From positions 1-25,409 of the forward strand of contig CAZWHE010000047.1 in NCBI GenBank assembly GCA_964633825.1: 25,409 bases of DNA, given 5' to 3'. Shown here one piece after another: positions 15,531 to 22,375 of this stretch. This stretch comes from CAZWHE01 sp964633825. GTDB taxonomy: Bacteria > Planctomycetota > B15-G4 > CAYZWU01. Position 1 is the first letter of the stretch; each line of letters starts with the position of its first letter. The translations under genes were made by a program, and so were the position numbers. Below the pieces are notes generated by a model. It searched no databases. It saw only the letters and a program-made list of their open reading frames with translations, and was not told the DNA's origin.

Positions 15531-16769
15531 TTGAGGCTGATCACGTTCATTCTCGTCTGGCTCGCGGGAGCCTGTGTCCTCTGGGCGCCTGAGGCCGCGG
15601 CATGCCGGTACAACATCCGGGACACGGCCTTTGTCACCTTCAGCCACGAGAGCTACCGCCTCATCATATTCACGAACAGCCGGACACCGGCAAAAACCAT
15701 CGAGTTTTTCGAGACCGCTGCCCACGTTCTCCTTCCCGACAGCAATGTCCGCTTCGAGATCATTGACGCCGATAGAGAAACCGACCATCCCGCGCTGCGG
15801 TTTCGGCCTCCTTTTAGAGAAGAGTCGGGCTGCTCCATGATCCTCGTCCCGCCCTTCACTGACTGTTGTCCCCGTGTCTTTACCCTTCCGGAACCGGCGA
15901 GCAATGGGGGGGACACTGTCCGGACCGCTATGGAAGGGGCAATTCTTTCACCTATGCGAAGCGAGATCGCGGCCCGTATCGTCGAATCATTCGGCATCGT
16001 TCTTCTCGTGGAAGGCGAAGACGCGGGCCTCAACAGCCGTGCCCGCGCCGTGATCTCCGAATCGATCGAATCGATCAGGGAGATGCTTCCCCGGTTTCCC
16101 AGGCCCGTGCACGCGCCGGGCCCGTTGGAGGAGCCGCCCCATCTTCTTGTCGTACCGCGCGAGGTGCAGGAGGCGGAATCGGTTCTCCTCTGGAGCCTCG
16201 GCCTCGGCGAGAGGGATACGAGCGGGCCCGTGGTCGCCGTGCTCCACGGCAGGGGGCGGCGAATCGGCCCCATGCTGCGGGGCGAGAGGATCTCCGTCCA
16301 GGCCCTGGCCGGGATCCTGTCCGTCATCGGCCGGGACTGCGACTGCGCACTGCCCGGCAGCTGGATCACGGGCCGGACGATCCCGCTCAGGTGGGATGAG
16401 GCGAGCCGGACCGCCGCGGCCCGCGTGCTCGGCTTCGACCCCGAAAGCCCCATGGTCAGGAGGGAGGTGGGTCTCATTGTGGGCAATGGTCCGGGGAAGG
16501 GAAATTTCGATCCGGCCGGAAGCACGGACGATCCCCTCTTCGGTTACCGGGAAATCGAAATCACCTTTGATAATATCGACCCTGTCGGTTCCGATAATGT
16601 CGGTCCCGGCGTTGATGGAACCAGCCATGAAGAGGATCGGGCTTCGAGTAATGAGGAAAGTTCCGGGGAGAGCTACACAATGCTCGGCATCGTCGTCTGC
16701 GCCATTGCCGTGATCGTTCTTATCTGGGGGATCGTTCTCCTCGGCCGGGCCCCGGGGAGGACGACCTGA
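15531..16769 (+). CDS. Exported single-pass membrane protein of unknown family
   Basis: I do not recognise the family. Reading from the TTG at 15531 gives 412 residues with a clean signal peptide (MRLITFILVWLAGA, cleavage near PEAAA just before Cys25), a large extracytoplasmic domain, an acidic Ser/Asp/Glu-rich linker (about 345-380) and one C-terminal membrane helix (about 384-404, MLGIVVCAIAVIVLIW). The ectodomain has six cysteines (25, 101, 112, 113, 270, 272) that could form disulfides; the mature start CRYNIRDTAFV resembles uncharacterised planctomycete-type proteins. The frame is open upstream to ATG 15450, but that start would bury the signal peptide behind a charged 27-residue leader and translate a hairpin, while AGGGA (15521-15525) sits 5 bases before TTG. 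Its stop overlaps the permease start (TGATG), making it part of the ABC module, possibly as substrate receptor or accessory subunit. Confidence 0.75.
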   Translation: MRLITFILVWLAGACVLWAPEAAACRYNIRDTAFVTFSHESYRLIIFTNSRTPAKTIEFFETAAHVLLPDSNVRFEIIDADRETDHPALRFRPPFREESGCSMILVPPFTDCCPRVFTLPEPASNGGDTVRTAMEGAILSPMRSEIAARIVESFGIVLLVEGEDAGLNSRARAVISESIESIREMLPRFPRPVHAPGPLEEPPHLLVVPREVQEAESVLLWSLGLGERDTSGPVVAVLHGRGRRIGPMLRGERISVQALAGILSVIGRDCDCALPGSWITGRTIPLRWDEASRTAAARVLGFDPESPMVRREVGLIVGNGPGKGNFDPAGSTDDPLFGYREIEITFDNIDPVGSDNVGPGVDGTSHEEDRASSNEESSGESYTMLGIVVCAIAVIVLIWGIVLLGRAPGRTT

Positions 16770-17914
16770 TGATACCGGGCCTGATCGTGAAGGAGATCGC
16801 GTTTCGCAGGGTCAATTTTCTTCTCAGCCTGCTCGCCGTGATAACGGCCGTGGCCCTTTTCGTCTCCGTGATCACCACGGGCCGGGCATCGGAGCGGGAG
16901 ACGACGCGTCTCATGCGCGACATGGGCCTCAACCTGCGCATCATCCCTGCGGGCACGGACGAGAACGCCTTCTGGGACAGGGGTTTTTCCGACCTGACCA
17001 TGCCCGAGGAATATGCCCGTATGCTCGCCGATCACGGCGGGATCGGCTCGAACCATATCACGGCTTTCCTGGTGCGCACGATCGAGTGGCGCGGGCAAAA
17101 GGCGCTCCTGACCGGAATCGCACCCGAGGTCTTTCCCCCGGGGAAAAAGAAACCTCCCATCATCGACGCGATCGAACCCGGAACGGTCTACGTGGGACGC
17201 CAGCTTGCCCAGAGCCTCGAGATCCGTCGGGGAGAGAGTGTGATCATTCTAGGAACGAAGCTTCGAGTCGCCGGTTGCGGGCCGGAAACGGGCACGGACG
17301 ACGACATCCGTATTCAGTGCCGCCTGAGCGACGTTCAGGAGATGCTCGGCCTGCCCGGCCGGATCAACGAGATCAGAGCGATCGACTGTCTCTGCAGCGG
17401 TTCCGGGGAAGAGCCGCTTGCCCGGCTCCGTTCCGAGCTGGCCCGGATCCTTCCCGACACCGAAGTCTTCCTGCTCGGCGCCAAGGCCAGAGCGCGGCGC
17501 GAACAGAGAATCATGGTGCGTGATACATTTGCCGGAATCGTCTTCCCACTCGTTGTTGTTGTCGCCGCGGTCTGGATCGCTCTCCTCTCCATGCTGAATG
17601 TCCGCGAGCGCCGCATCGAGATCGGCATCATGCGCGCCCTCGGCTATGGCGGCGGTGGGATCGCCCTCCTCTTTCTCGGCAGGGCTTTTCTCATGGGCGT
17701 TGCCGGGGCCGGAATCGGCTTTGCCGCCGGCACGGCGCTGGCGCTCGGATTCGGGCCCGACGTTTTCAAGGTGACGGCCGTCGGTATCCGCTGTGACTGG
17801 ACGCTCCTGGCCTGGTCCCTGGCGGCTGCACCCCTTCTTTCCTGCCTGGCCGGTTTTGTACCCGCCATGGCGGCCGTGACACAGGATCCCGCTCTTTCCC
17901 TGAGGCAGGAGTAG
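16769..17914 (+). CDS. FtsX/MacB-like ABC transporter permease
   Basis: A 381-residue integral membrane subunit with the FtsX/MacB arrangement: one N-terminal helix (about 17-36), a large extracytoplasmic domain (about 40-250) and three C-terminal helices (about 253-276, 295-326, 344-369). The hallmark cytoplasmic coupling segment RERRIEIGIMRALGYG follows the second helix. Such proteins usually transmit ATP hydrolysis to periplasmic work (lipoprotein release, macrolide or peptide export, mechanotransmission) rather than forming a classical channel. The periplasmic part contains GTVYVGRQLAQ and a later LCSGSG segment. Start at 16769 shares bases with the previous TGA; GGGGAGG (16754-16760) is 8 bases upstream. 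The ATPase gene begins 2 bases after its stop. Substrate unknown. Confidence 0.92.
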   Translation: MIPGLIVKEIAFRRVNFLLSLLAVITAVALFVSVITTGRASERETTRLMRDMGLNLRIIPAGTDENAFWDRGFSDLTMPEEYARMLADHGGIGSNHITAFLVRTIEWRGQKALLTGIAPEVFPPGKKKPPIIDAIEPGTVYVGRQLAQSLEIRRGESVIILGTKLRVAGCGPETGTDDDIRIQCRLSDVQEMLGLPGRINEIRAIDCLCSGSGEEPLARLRSELARILPDTEVFLLGAKARARREQRIMVRDTFAGIVFPLVVVVAAVWIALLSMLNVRERRIEIGIMRALGYGGGGIALLFLGRAFLMGVAGAGIGFAAGTALALGFGPDVFKVTAVGIRCDWTLLAWSLAAAPLLSCLAGFVPAMAAVTQDPALSLRQE

Positions 17915-17916
17915 AA

Positions 17917-18591
17917 ATGTTTCGTCTCGATAACGTGAGCAAAACATTCCGCGCTGCGTCGGGCGAGGTCCGCGCGCTCGACGGGGTGGATCTTGAGATC
18001 GAAAAAGGAAGCTTCACCGTGATCCGCGGGCCTTCGGGGAGCGGCAAGACGACGCTGCTCCTCGCTCTGGGCGGCATGCAGCGCCCCACGAGCGGCGGGG
18101 TCTTCGTTGACGGAAGGGATATTTACGCCCTCCGATCGCGGCAACGCGCGCTCTTCCGGAAGACCGGCATCGGTTTTGTCTTTCAGATGTACCACCTCGT
18201 TCCCTACCTGACCGTTCTCGAGAACGTTCTTCTCGCGACGGGCCGGAACGCGGACCGGGATCGATTCGCCCGGAATCTGCTCGATCGTCTCGGCCTCATT
18301 GATCGTCGGGATCACAGGCCCGCCTGCCTGAGCGCGGGCGAGAAGCAGCGCGCCGCGATCGCGCGCGCCCTGGCCAACAAGCCAGCGGCAATCCTGGCCG
18401 ACGAACCGACGGGCAACCTCGATCCCGACAGCGCCGGCGACGTAATCGGCCGCCTGGACCGATTCCGGAAAGAGGGCGGCACCGTCGTGGTCGTGACTCA
18501 CGGTGCGGCCTCCGACAGCCGCGCCACGCGGATCATTCACCTGCGCCGGGGCCGGATCGTCGAAAACAGAGAGCAGGGAAAGCAGGAATGA
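17917..18591 (+). CDS. LolD/MacB-like ABC transporter ATP-binding protein
   Basis: A 224-residue cytoplasmic ATPase, the usual length of LolD/FtsE/MacB-type subunits. Visible motifs are Walker A GPSGSGKTT (38-46), Q-loop Gln90 (GFVFQMYHLVPYLTVLENV), signature LSAGE (138-142, with alanine replacing the common glycine), Walker B AAILADE (157-163) with catalytic Glu163, D-loop GNLD and switch His195. It energises the permease encoded just upstream. Its end overlaps the next ATG by 4 bases (ATGA at 18588-18591), so the propeller gene is translationally coupled to the transporter. There is nothing degenerate in it; an active transporter is expected. Confidence 0.95.
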   Translation: MFRLDNVSKTFRAASGEVRALDGVDLEIEKGSFTVIRGPSGSGKTTLLLALGGMQRPTSGGVFVDGRDIYALRSRQRALFRKTGIGFVFQMYHLVPYLTVLENVLLATGRNADRDRFARNLLDRLGLIDRRDHRPACLSAGEKQRAAIARALANKPAAILADEPTGNLDPDSAGDVIGRLDRFRKEGGTVVVVTHGAASDSRATRIIHLRRGRIVENREQGKQE

Positions 18592-20027
18592 AAAAGAAAT
18601 CCACAAAAACACCGATCCTCACTTCCTTTCTTGTGTTTTTCTTCGTTGCGGCGGCTTTGGCGTTAGAGGGTGCGGAATGGCCCACGTACCTCTGCGCAAC
18701 GGCGTGCACCGGCGACTGGCCCGCCTTCGGTCACGACAACGGCCGCAGTACGGTCACGCCGGAGGCGCTCGATCCCCCGCTGAAGAAAGCCTGGACGCAC
18801 AGGCCCGCGCTTCCCCCGCAACCCGCCTGGCCCGCTCCGGCCACGGCCGACTTCTGGCACTACAAGCACGGTCTCAATCCGCGCAATGTCTGTGACCGCG
18901 CCTTTCACGTCGTTGCGGCCGGGGGGCGTCTCTTTTTCGGTTCTTCCGCGGATGACAGGATCGTCTGTCTCGACGCGGCTACGGGGGAAACGGTCTGGTC
19001 CTTCTTCACCAGTGGTCCCGTTCGGTTTGCGCCCGCTCTGAGCAAGGGCAGGGTCTATGCCGGTTCGGACGACGGGCTCGTTTACTGTCTCGACGCAGAG
19101 GATGGACGCCTTCTCTGGAAGCACAAACCCTCCACACCGGACCGCTGCGTGATCGGCAACGGGCGGATGATCTCAGTCTCGCCGGTGCGCACCGGTGTGG
19201 CCGTTGACGGCGGCGCCGTCTATTTCTGCGCCGGGATCTTTCCGAAAGAGGGCGTGGTGGCCGCTGCCCTCGACGCCGGAACGGGGAAGGTGCTCTGGGA
19301 GAAGAGCTGCGATTTCTCCCCCCAGGGTTACATCCTCGCTTCGGCCGGGCGGCTCTACGTGCCCACGGGCCGCGCATCGCCCGTTGTCGTTGACCGCAGG
19401 AACGGCGTTCTGCTCGGTTCCTTCGAGGGATCGGCCGGCGCCTATGCTTTAGTGACGGAGGGCATCGTTGCGTACGGCCCCGGCGACACGGGCCGGCTGA
19501 GCCTGTCTACTGCGGAGAGCCGCGACCACCTCGCCACATTCCCGGGTCTTCACATGATCATCGCCGGAACAAAGGCCGTACTTCACACGAAGACGCACCT
19601 CCGCGCCATCGACCGCGTCCGCACCCTCGAGATCGTGCGGCAGCGAAACGAGCTTTCCGAGAGGGCCAAGCGGATCGGGAAAGAGATCAAGGAGCTCGCA
19701 AAAAAGGGAGCGGGATCAAAAGTGCGGAAGCTCGAGGCCGATCTCGAAGCCGTAAAGAACGCCGTCGCGAAATGCGCCCGGGATATGGAGGAATGCGTCT
19801 TCTGGGAACGGGACTGCGCCTTTCCCTTCGCTCTGATCCTGGCCGGTGATGTGCTCTATGCCGGGGGGGATGGCGGCCTGGCCGGCTTCAGCGCTGAAGA
19901 CGGAACCCTTCTCTGGAAGGCCGAGGTGCCGGGACGGGTCTACGGTCTGGCGGCCGCCAACGGGCGCCTTTTTGCCAGCACCGATGAAGGGACGATTCAG
20001 TGCTTCGTCGAGGAGCGATCGCTTTGA
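18588..20027 (+). CDS. Secreted PQQ-like beta-propeller protein with helical insertion
   Basis: A 479-residue exported propeller. A charged N-terminus and hydrophobic segment (ILTSFLVFFFVAAALA, residues 10-25) form the signal peptide. The sequence WPAFGHDNGRSTVTPEAL and repeats of the form V(Y/F)CLDA..G..(V/L)W (VCLDAATGETVWSF, YCLDAEDGRLLWKH) are typical of PQQ-type/BamB-like blades. No complete catalytic set of a quinoprotein dehydrogenase was recognised, so a structural or binding role is as likely as an enzymatic one. Between blades, residues about 346-401 form a highly charged helical segment (NELSERAKRIGKEIKELAKK), likely a coiled-coil hairpin protruding from the propeller. It starts inside the ATPase stop (ATGA) and its own TGA overlaps the TTG start of the next propeller gene. 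Confidence 0.87.
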   Translation: MKKKSTKTPILTSFLVFFFVAAALALEGAEWPTYLCATACTGDWPAFGHDNGRSTVTPEALDPPLKKAWTHRPALPPQPAWPAPATADFWHYKHGLNPRNVCDRAFHVVAAGGRLFFGSSADDRIVCLDAATGETVWSFFTSGPVRFAPALSKGRVYAGSDDGLVYCLDAEDGRLLWKHKPSTPDRCVIGNGRMISVSPVRTGVAVDGGAVYFCAGIFPKEGVVAAALDAGTGKVLWEKSCDFSPQGYILASAGRLYVPTGRASPVVVDRRNGVLLGSFEGSAGAYALVTEGIVAYGPGDTGRLSLSTAESRDHLATFPGLHMIIAGTKAVLHTKTHLRAIDRVRTLEIVRQRNELSERAKRIGKEIKELAKKGAGSKVRKLEADLEAVKNAVAKCARDMEECVFWERDCAFPFALILAGDVLYAGGDGGLAGFSAEDGTLLWKAEVPGRVYGLAAANGRLFASTDEGTIQCFVEERSL

Positions 20028-22018
20028 AGCGAGATCAAAAAAAGACAAGCCGAGCCGGCGAGATCTTTTTGTGCGTTCTCCTGGTCTTCTTTTTCGCCTC
20101 TTCCGCTGGGGCTGCGGAACGGGATTCCATTTCCGAAGAACCCGGTCCCCCCGGTGATGACGAGCTCGCCCTTCACTACGCCCGGGCCGCTGATAGGATC
20201 ACCGAACTGTCGCCGGCGCGGAAAGGGTGGTGTCTCGTGCTGGGTTGCAGCGAAGGCCGACTGGCCCTGGAGATCGCCCGGCACACGGAGATGAGCGTGA
20301 TCGCCGTTGACCCCGATCCCGGCGAGGTCGAAAAAGCCCGGCGAACCCTCGACCGGGCCGGCGTCTACGGCACGCGTGTCACCGTTCGCGAGGCAAAACC
20401 TTCGAAGATCCCCTTCCCCGATTACTTCGCGAACCTGATCGTGTCCGAAACGTCGCTTGCCGCCGGCCGGATACCCTGGCCGGCGGATGAGGTCTTCCGC
20501 CTCCTCAGGCCCTGCGGGGGCAGAGCCGTGATCGGACAGACCGGTGGATTTCCGGCCGCGGCCCGGCTCGATCGATCGCGGCTGAGAAGCTGGATCCGGC
20601 CCTTCCGGGCTATCTCCCGGATCGTCGACGAGAAGGGACTCTGGGCCGTTGTCAGCCGGGGCCCGCTCGACGGGGCGGGCGAGTGGACGCACACCTACGC
20701 CGATCCGGCCAACACGGCCTGCTCGAAGGACCGCTATGTTCACGGGCCGATGGAGATCCAGTGGTTCGGCCGGCCCGGCCCGCGCCACATGATCGACCGG
20801 CACCACAGGAACGTGCCTCCCCTCTACAAGAAGGGGCGGCTCTTCGTGCCGGGCGACGAGCGCGTCATCGTTCTCGACGCCTACAACGGCGCCCGGCTCT
20901 GGGACGTTGAAATCCCGGGATCGAGACGCCTCGGCGTCTTTCTCGACACGAGCAACATGGCAGTGGACGAAGAGCGCCTCTTTGTCGCTTGCGGAGACCG
21001 GTGCGCGACTTTCGACGTGGCGACGGGCGCGCCGGCCGGAACGTTCCGGATGCCCCGGCTCGTCGATGGGAGAGAGACCCACTGGTCCTACGTGGCCCGC
21101 GCGGAAGATCTCGTCTTCGGTACGGGGTGCCTTCCGGCCGCCTCGTACACGGAGACGAGCCGCGAAGCCGACGCCGCCCTCTGGTACGACAACATGTCGG
21201 TCGTGACGAGCCTCTGCTTCTTCGCCATGGATCTCGCCGGCGCTTCCTGGGAAACGTCTCCGCCGCCCCAGCCCGCCGATCCGAGATGGTCCTACAGATC
21301 GGGCGTCATCATCAACACGACGATCACCATCGGCAACGGCAGGGTCTACTTCATCGAAACGATGAGTCCGAAAGCGCTGGCCGATCCCATGGGCCGCATG
21401 CCGGCCCGGACCTTTCTCGAAGGCGACAGCTTTCTCACGGCCCTCGACGCGAAGGACGGCCGCGTCATCTACAGGAAGAAGGTCGACCTGAGCGACTGCC
21501 GTCTCATCGTCTACCTCAACCTGGGAGACGGAATGCTTCTCATGAGCGGATGCCGGTACGAGAAGAAGAAGCTCTGGTACTTCTTCTCCGCTTTCCGTGC
21601 GGCCACAGGGGAGTTGAAATGGCGGGCGAATCACGACTCGAACTACGATCCCGGCGGCGGCCACGGCGAACAGAACCGCCATCCCACGATCGTGGGCAGC
21701 AAGGTCTACACCTATCCCTACGCCTATGACCTGAAGAGCGGCAGGCGGCTCAAGGGCTACGCCTTTTCACGCGAAGGACACGGGTGCGGCGGCGTGTCGG
21801 CCTCGGCGGGCGCGCTCTTCTGGCGGGGCGGCAACCCCACGATGCGCGACCTCGGCCCGAAAGGTACTGTTCGCAAGATCAATCTTGTGAGCCGCCCCGG
21901 CTGCTGGATCAACATCATCCCGGCCGGCGGTCTCCTTCTCATCCCCGAGGCGAGCTCGGGCTGCACGTGCAGTTTTCCGCTCCAGACGTCCCTAGCCTAT
22001 CGGCCGGCAGGTCGATAA
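20024..22018 (+). CDS. Exported methyltransferase-like / PQQ-like beta-propeller fusion protein
   Basis: A 664-residue two-part protein. After a signal peptide (FLCVLLVFFFASSAGA, residues 15-30) comes a class I methyltransferase-like Rossmann domain (about 46-210) with motif I LVLGCSEGRLALEIA (71-85), the acidic residue after strand 2 (VIAVDPDP, Asp96) and NLIVSE at 137-142. From WTHTYADPANTACS (221-234) a PQQ-type propeller runs to the end (LDAYNGARLWDVE, ALDAKDGRVIYRKK). The TTG at 20024 is preferred: GAGGAG (20010-20015) is 8 bases upstream and the TTG overlaps the previous TGA; an in-frame GTG at 20000 has no ribosome site. I recall the same architecture as an abundant planctomycete-type family of unknown function. 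Methylation outside the cytoplasm would lack S-adenosylmethionine, so the Rossmann part may bind another ligand. Confidence 0.85.
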   Translation: MKRDQKKTSRAGEIFLCVLLVFFFASSAGAAERDSISEEPGPPGDDELALHYARAADRITELSPARKGWCLVLGCSEGRLALEIARHTEMSVIAVDPDPGEVEKARRTLDRAGVYGTRVTVREAKPSKIPFPDYFANLIVSETSLAAGRIPWPADEVFRLLRPCGGRAVIGQTGGFPAAARLDRSRLRSWIRPFRAISRIVDEKGLWAVVSRGPLDGAGEWTHTYADPANTACSKDRYVHGPMEIQWFGRPGPRHMIDRHHRNVPPLYKKGRLFVPGDERVIVLDAYNGARLWDVEIPGSRRLGVFLDTSNMAVDEERLFVACGDRCATFDVATGAPAGTFRMPRLVDGRETHWSYVARAEDLVFGTGCLPAASYTETSREADAALWYDNMSVVTSLCFFAMDLAGASWETSPPPQPADPRWSYRSGVIINTTITIGNGRVYFIETMSPKALADPMGRMPARTFLEGDSFLTALDAKDGRVIYRKKVDLSDCRLIVYLNLGDGMLLMSGCRYEKKKLWYFFSAFRAATGELKWRANHDSNYDPGGGHGEQNRHPTIVGSKVYTYPYAYDLKSGRRLKGYAFSREGHGCGGVSASAGALFWRGGNPTMRDLGPKGTVRKINLVSRPGCWINIIPAGGLLLIPEASSGCTCSFPLQTSLAYRPAGR

Positions 22019-22024
22019 GCTAGG
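21991..22024. terminator. Stem-loop at the convergent gene junction
   Basis: CCTAGCCTATCG (21991-22002) pairs with CGATAAGCTAGG (22013-22024) through 11 of 12 positions around a 10-base loop. It spans the stop of the plus-strand fusion gene and lies just beyond the stop of the minus-strand metallopeptidase gene, so it could stop transcription from both sides. Neither side has a T-run, which lowers confidence in an intrinsic terminator. Confidence 0.45.
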
Positions 22025-22030
22025 TAAAAG

Positions 22031-22375
22031 TCACAACGCCCGTTCGGCGTCATTCGGTGCTCTTCGGGCTTGCTGTTCCCAGTCGGGCAGATAAAGGGAC
22101 ATCAAGCTCTTGAAGAGCCTGCCGTGGTTCGGTACACGCAGATGCAGGAGTTCGTGCACGATGACGTACTCTTGGAAATCACGACGATGTGCCAGCAGGT
22201 CCTTGCCGAAGCTCACCCATCCTTTGGGAGAACATGAAGCCCATTTGTGGCGCATCTTCTGGACTCTGATTTGAGTAGGCTGGACCTTGAGCTTTGCGGC
22301 CCAAGTACGAACGATCTCTTTGAAAGCTTCTGTTTCCTGCTGTTTTTTAATGATTTTTCTTCCGGTACTCTTCAT
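22031..22375 (-). CDS. Short YgjP-like (DUF45) zinc metallopeptidase
   Basis: A 114-residue cytoplasmic protein with the zinc motif HELLH (residues 74-78: two histidine ligands and the catalytic Glu) and a third histidine in NHGRLF (His84), preceded by WASCSPKGWVSFGKDLL. This is the YgjP/DUF45, SprT-like group; the product is only the core, about half of full-length YgjP. Genes of this group are often found beside type I restriction genes, where their role is not established. The ATG overlaps the hsdR stop (ATGA, 22372-22375), so the two are translationally coupled and the metallopeptidase is the last gene of the restriction operon. Its base composition matches hsdR rather than the G+C-rich genes to the left. 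The family call is strong and the function unknown. Confidence 0.87.
   Translation of the reverse strand: MKSTGRKIIKKQQETEAFKEIVRTWAAKLKVQPTQIRVQKMRHKWASCSPKGWVSFGKDLLAHRRDFQEYVIVHELLHLRVPNHGRLFKSLMSLYLPDWEQQARRAPNDAERAL

Noticed and set aside
11733..15637. Two long minus-strand frames (681 and 699 codons) opposite the kinase and GH109 genes
   Set aside because: They lie antisense to well-supported genes, overlap each other and lack any domain signature.
19997..21682. Minus-strand open frame of 561 codons opposite the methyltransferase-propeller fusion
   Set aside because: Shadow frame of a G+C-rich gene with Val/Asp/Arg/His-rich composition and no motif.
18588..22018. PQQ-dependent alcohol dehydrogenases
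   Set aside because: The propeller repeats are present, but I could not identify the full set of PQQ-binding and catalytic residues or a cytochrome domain, so dehydrogenase activity is not claimed.
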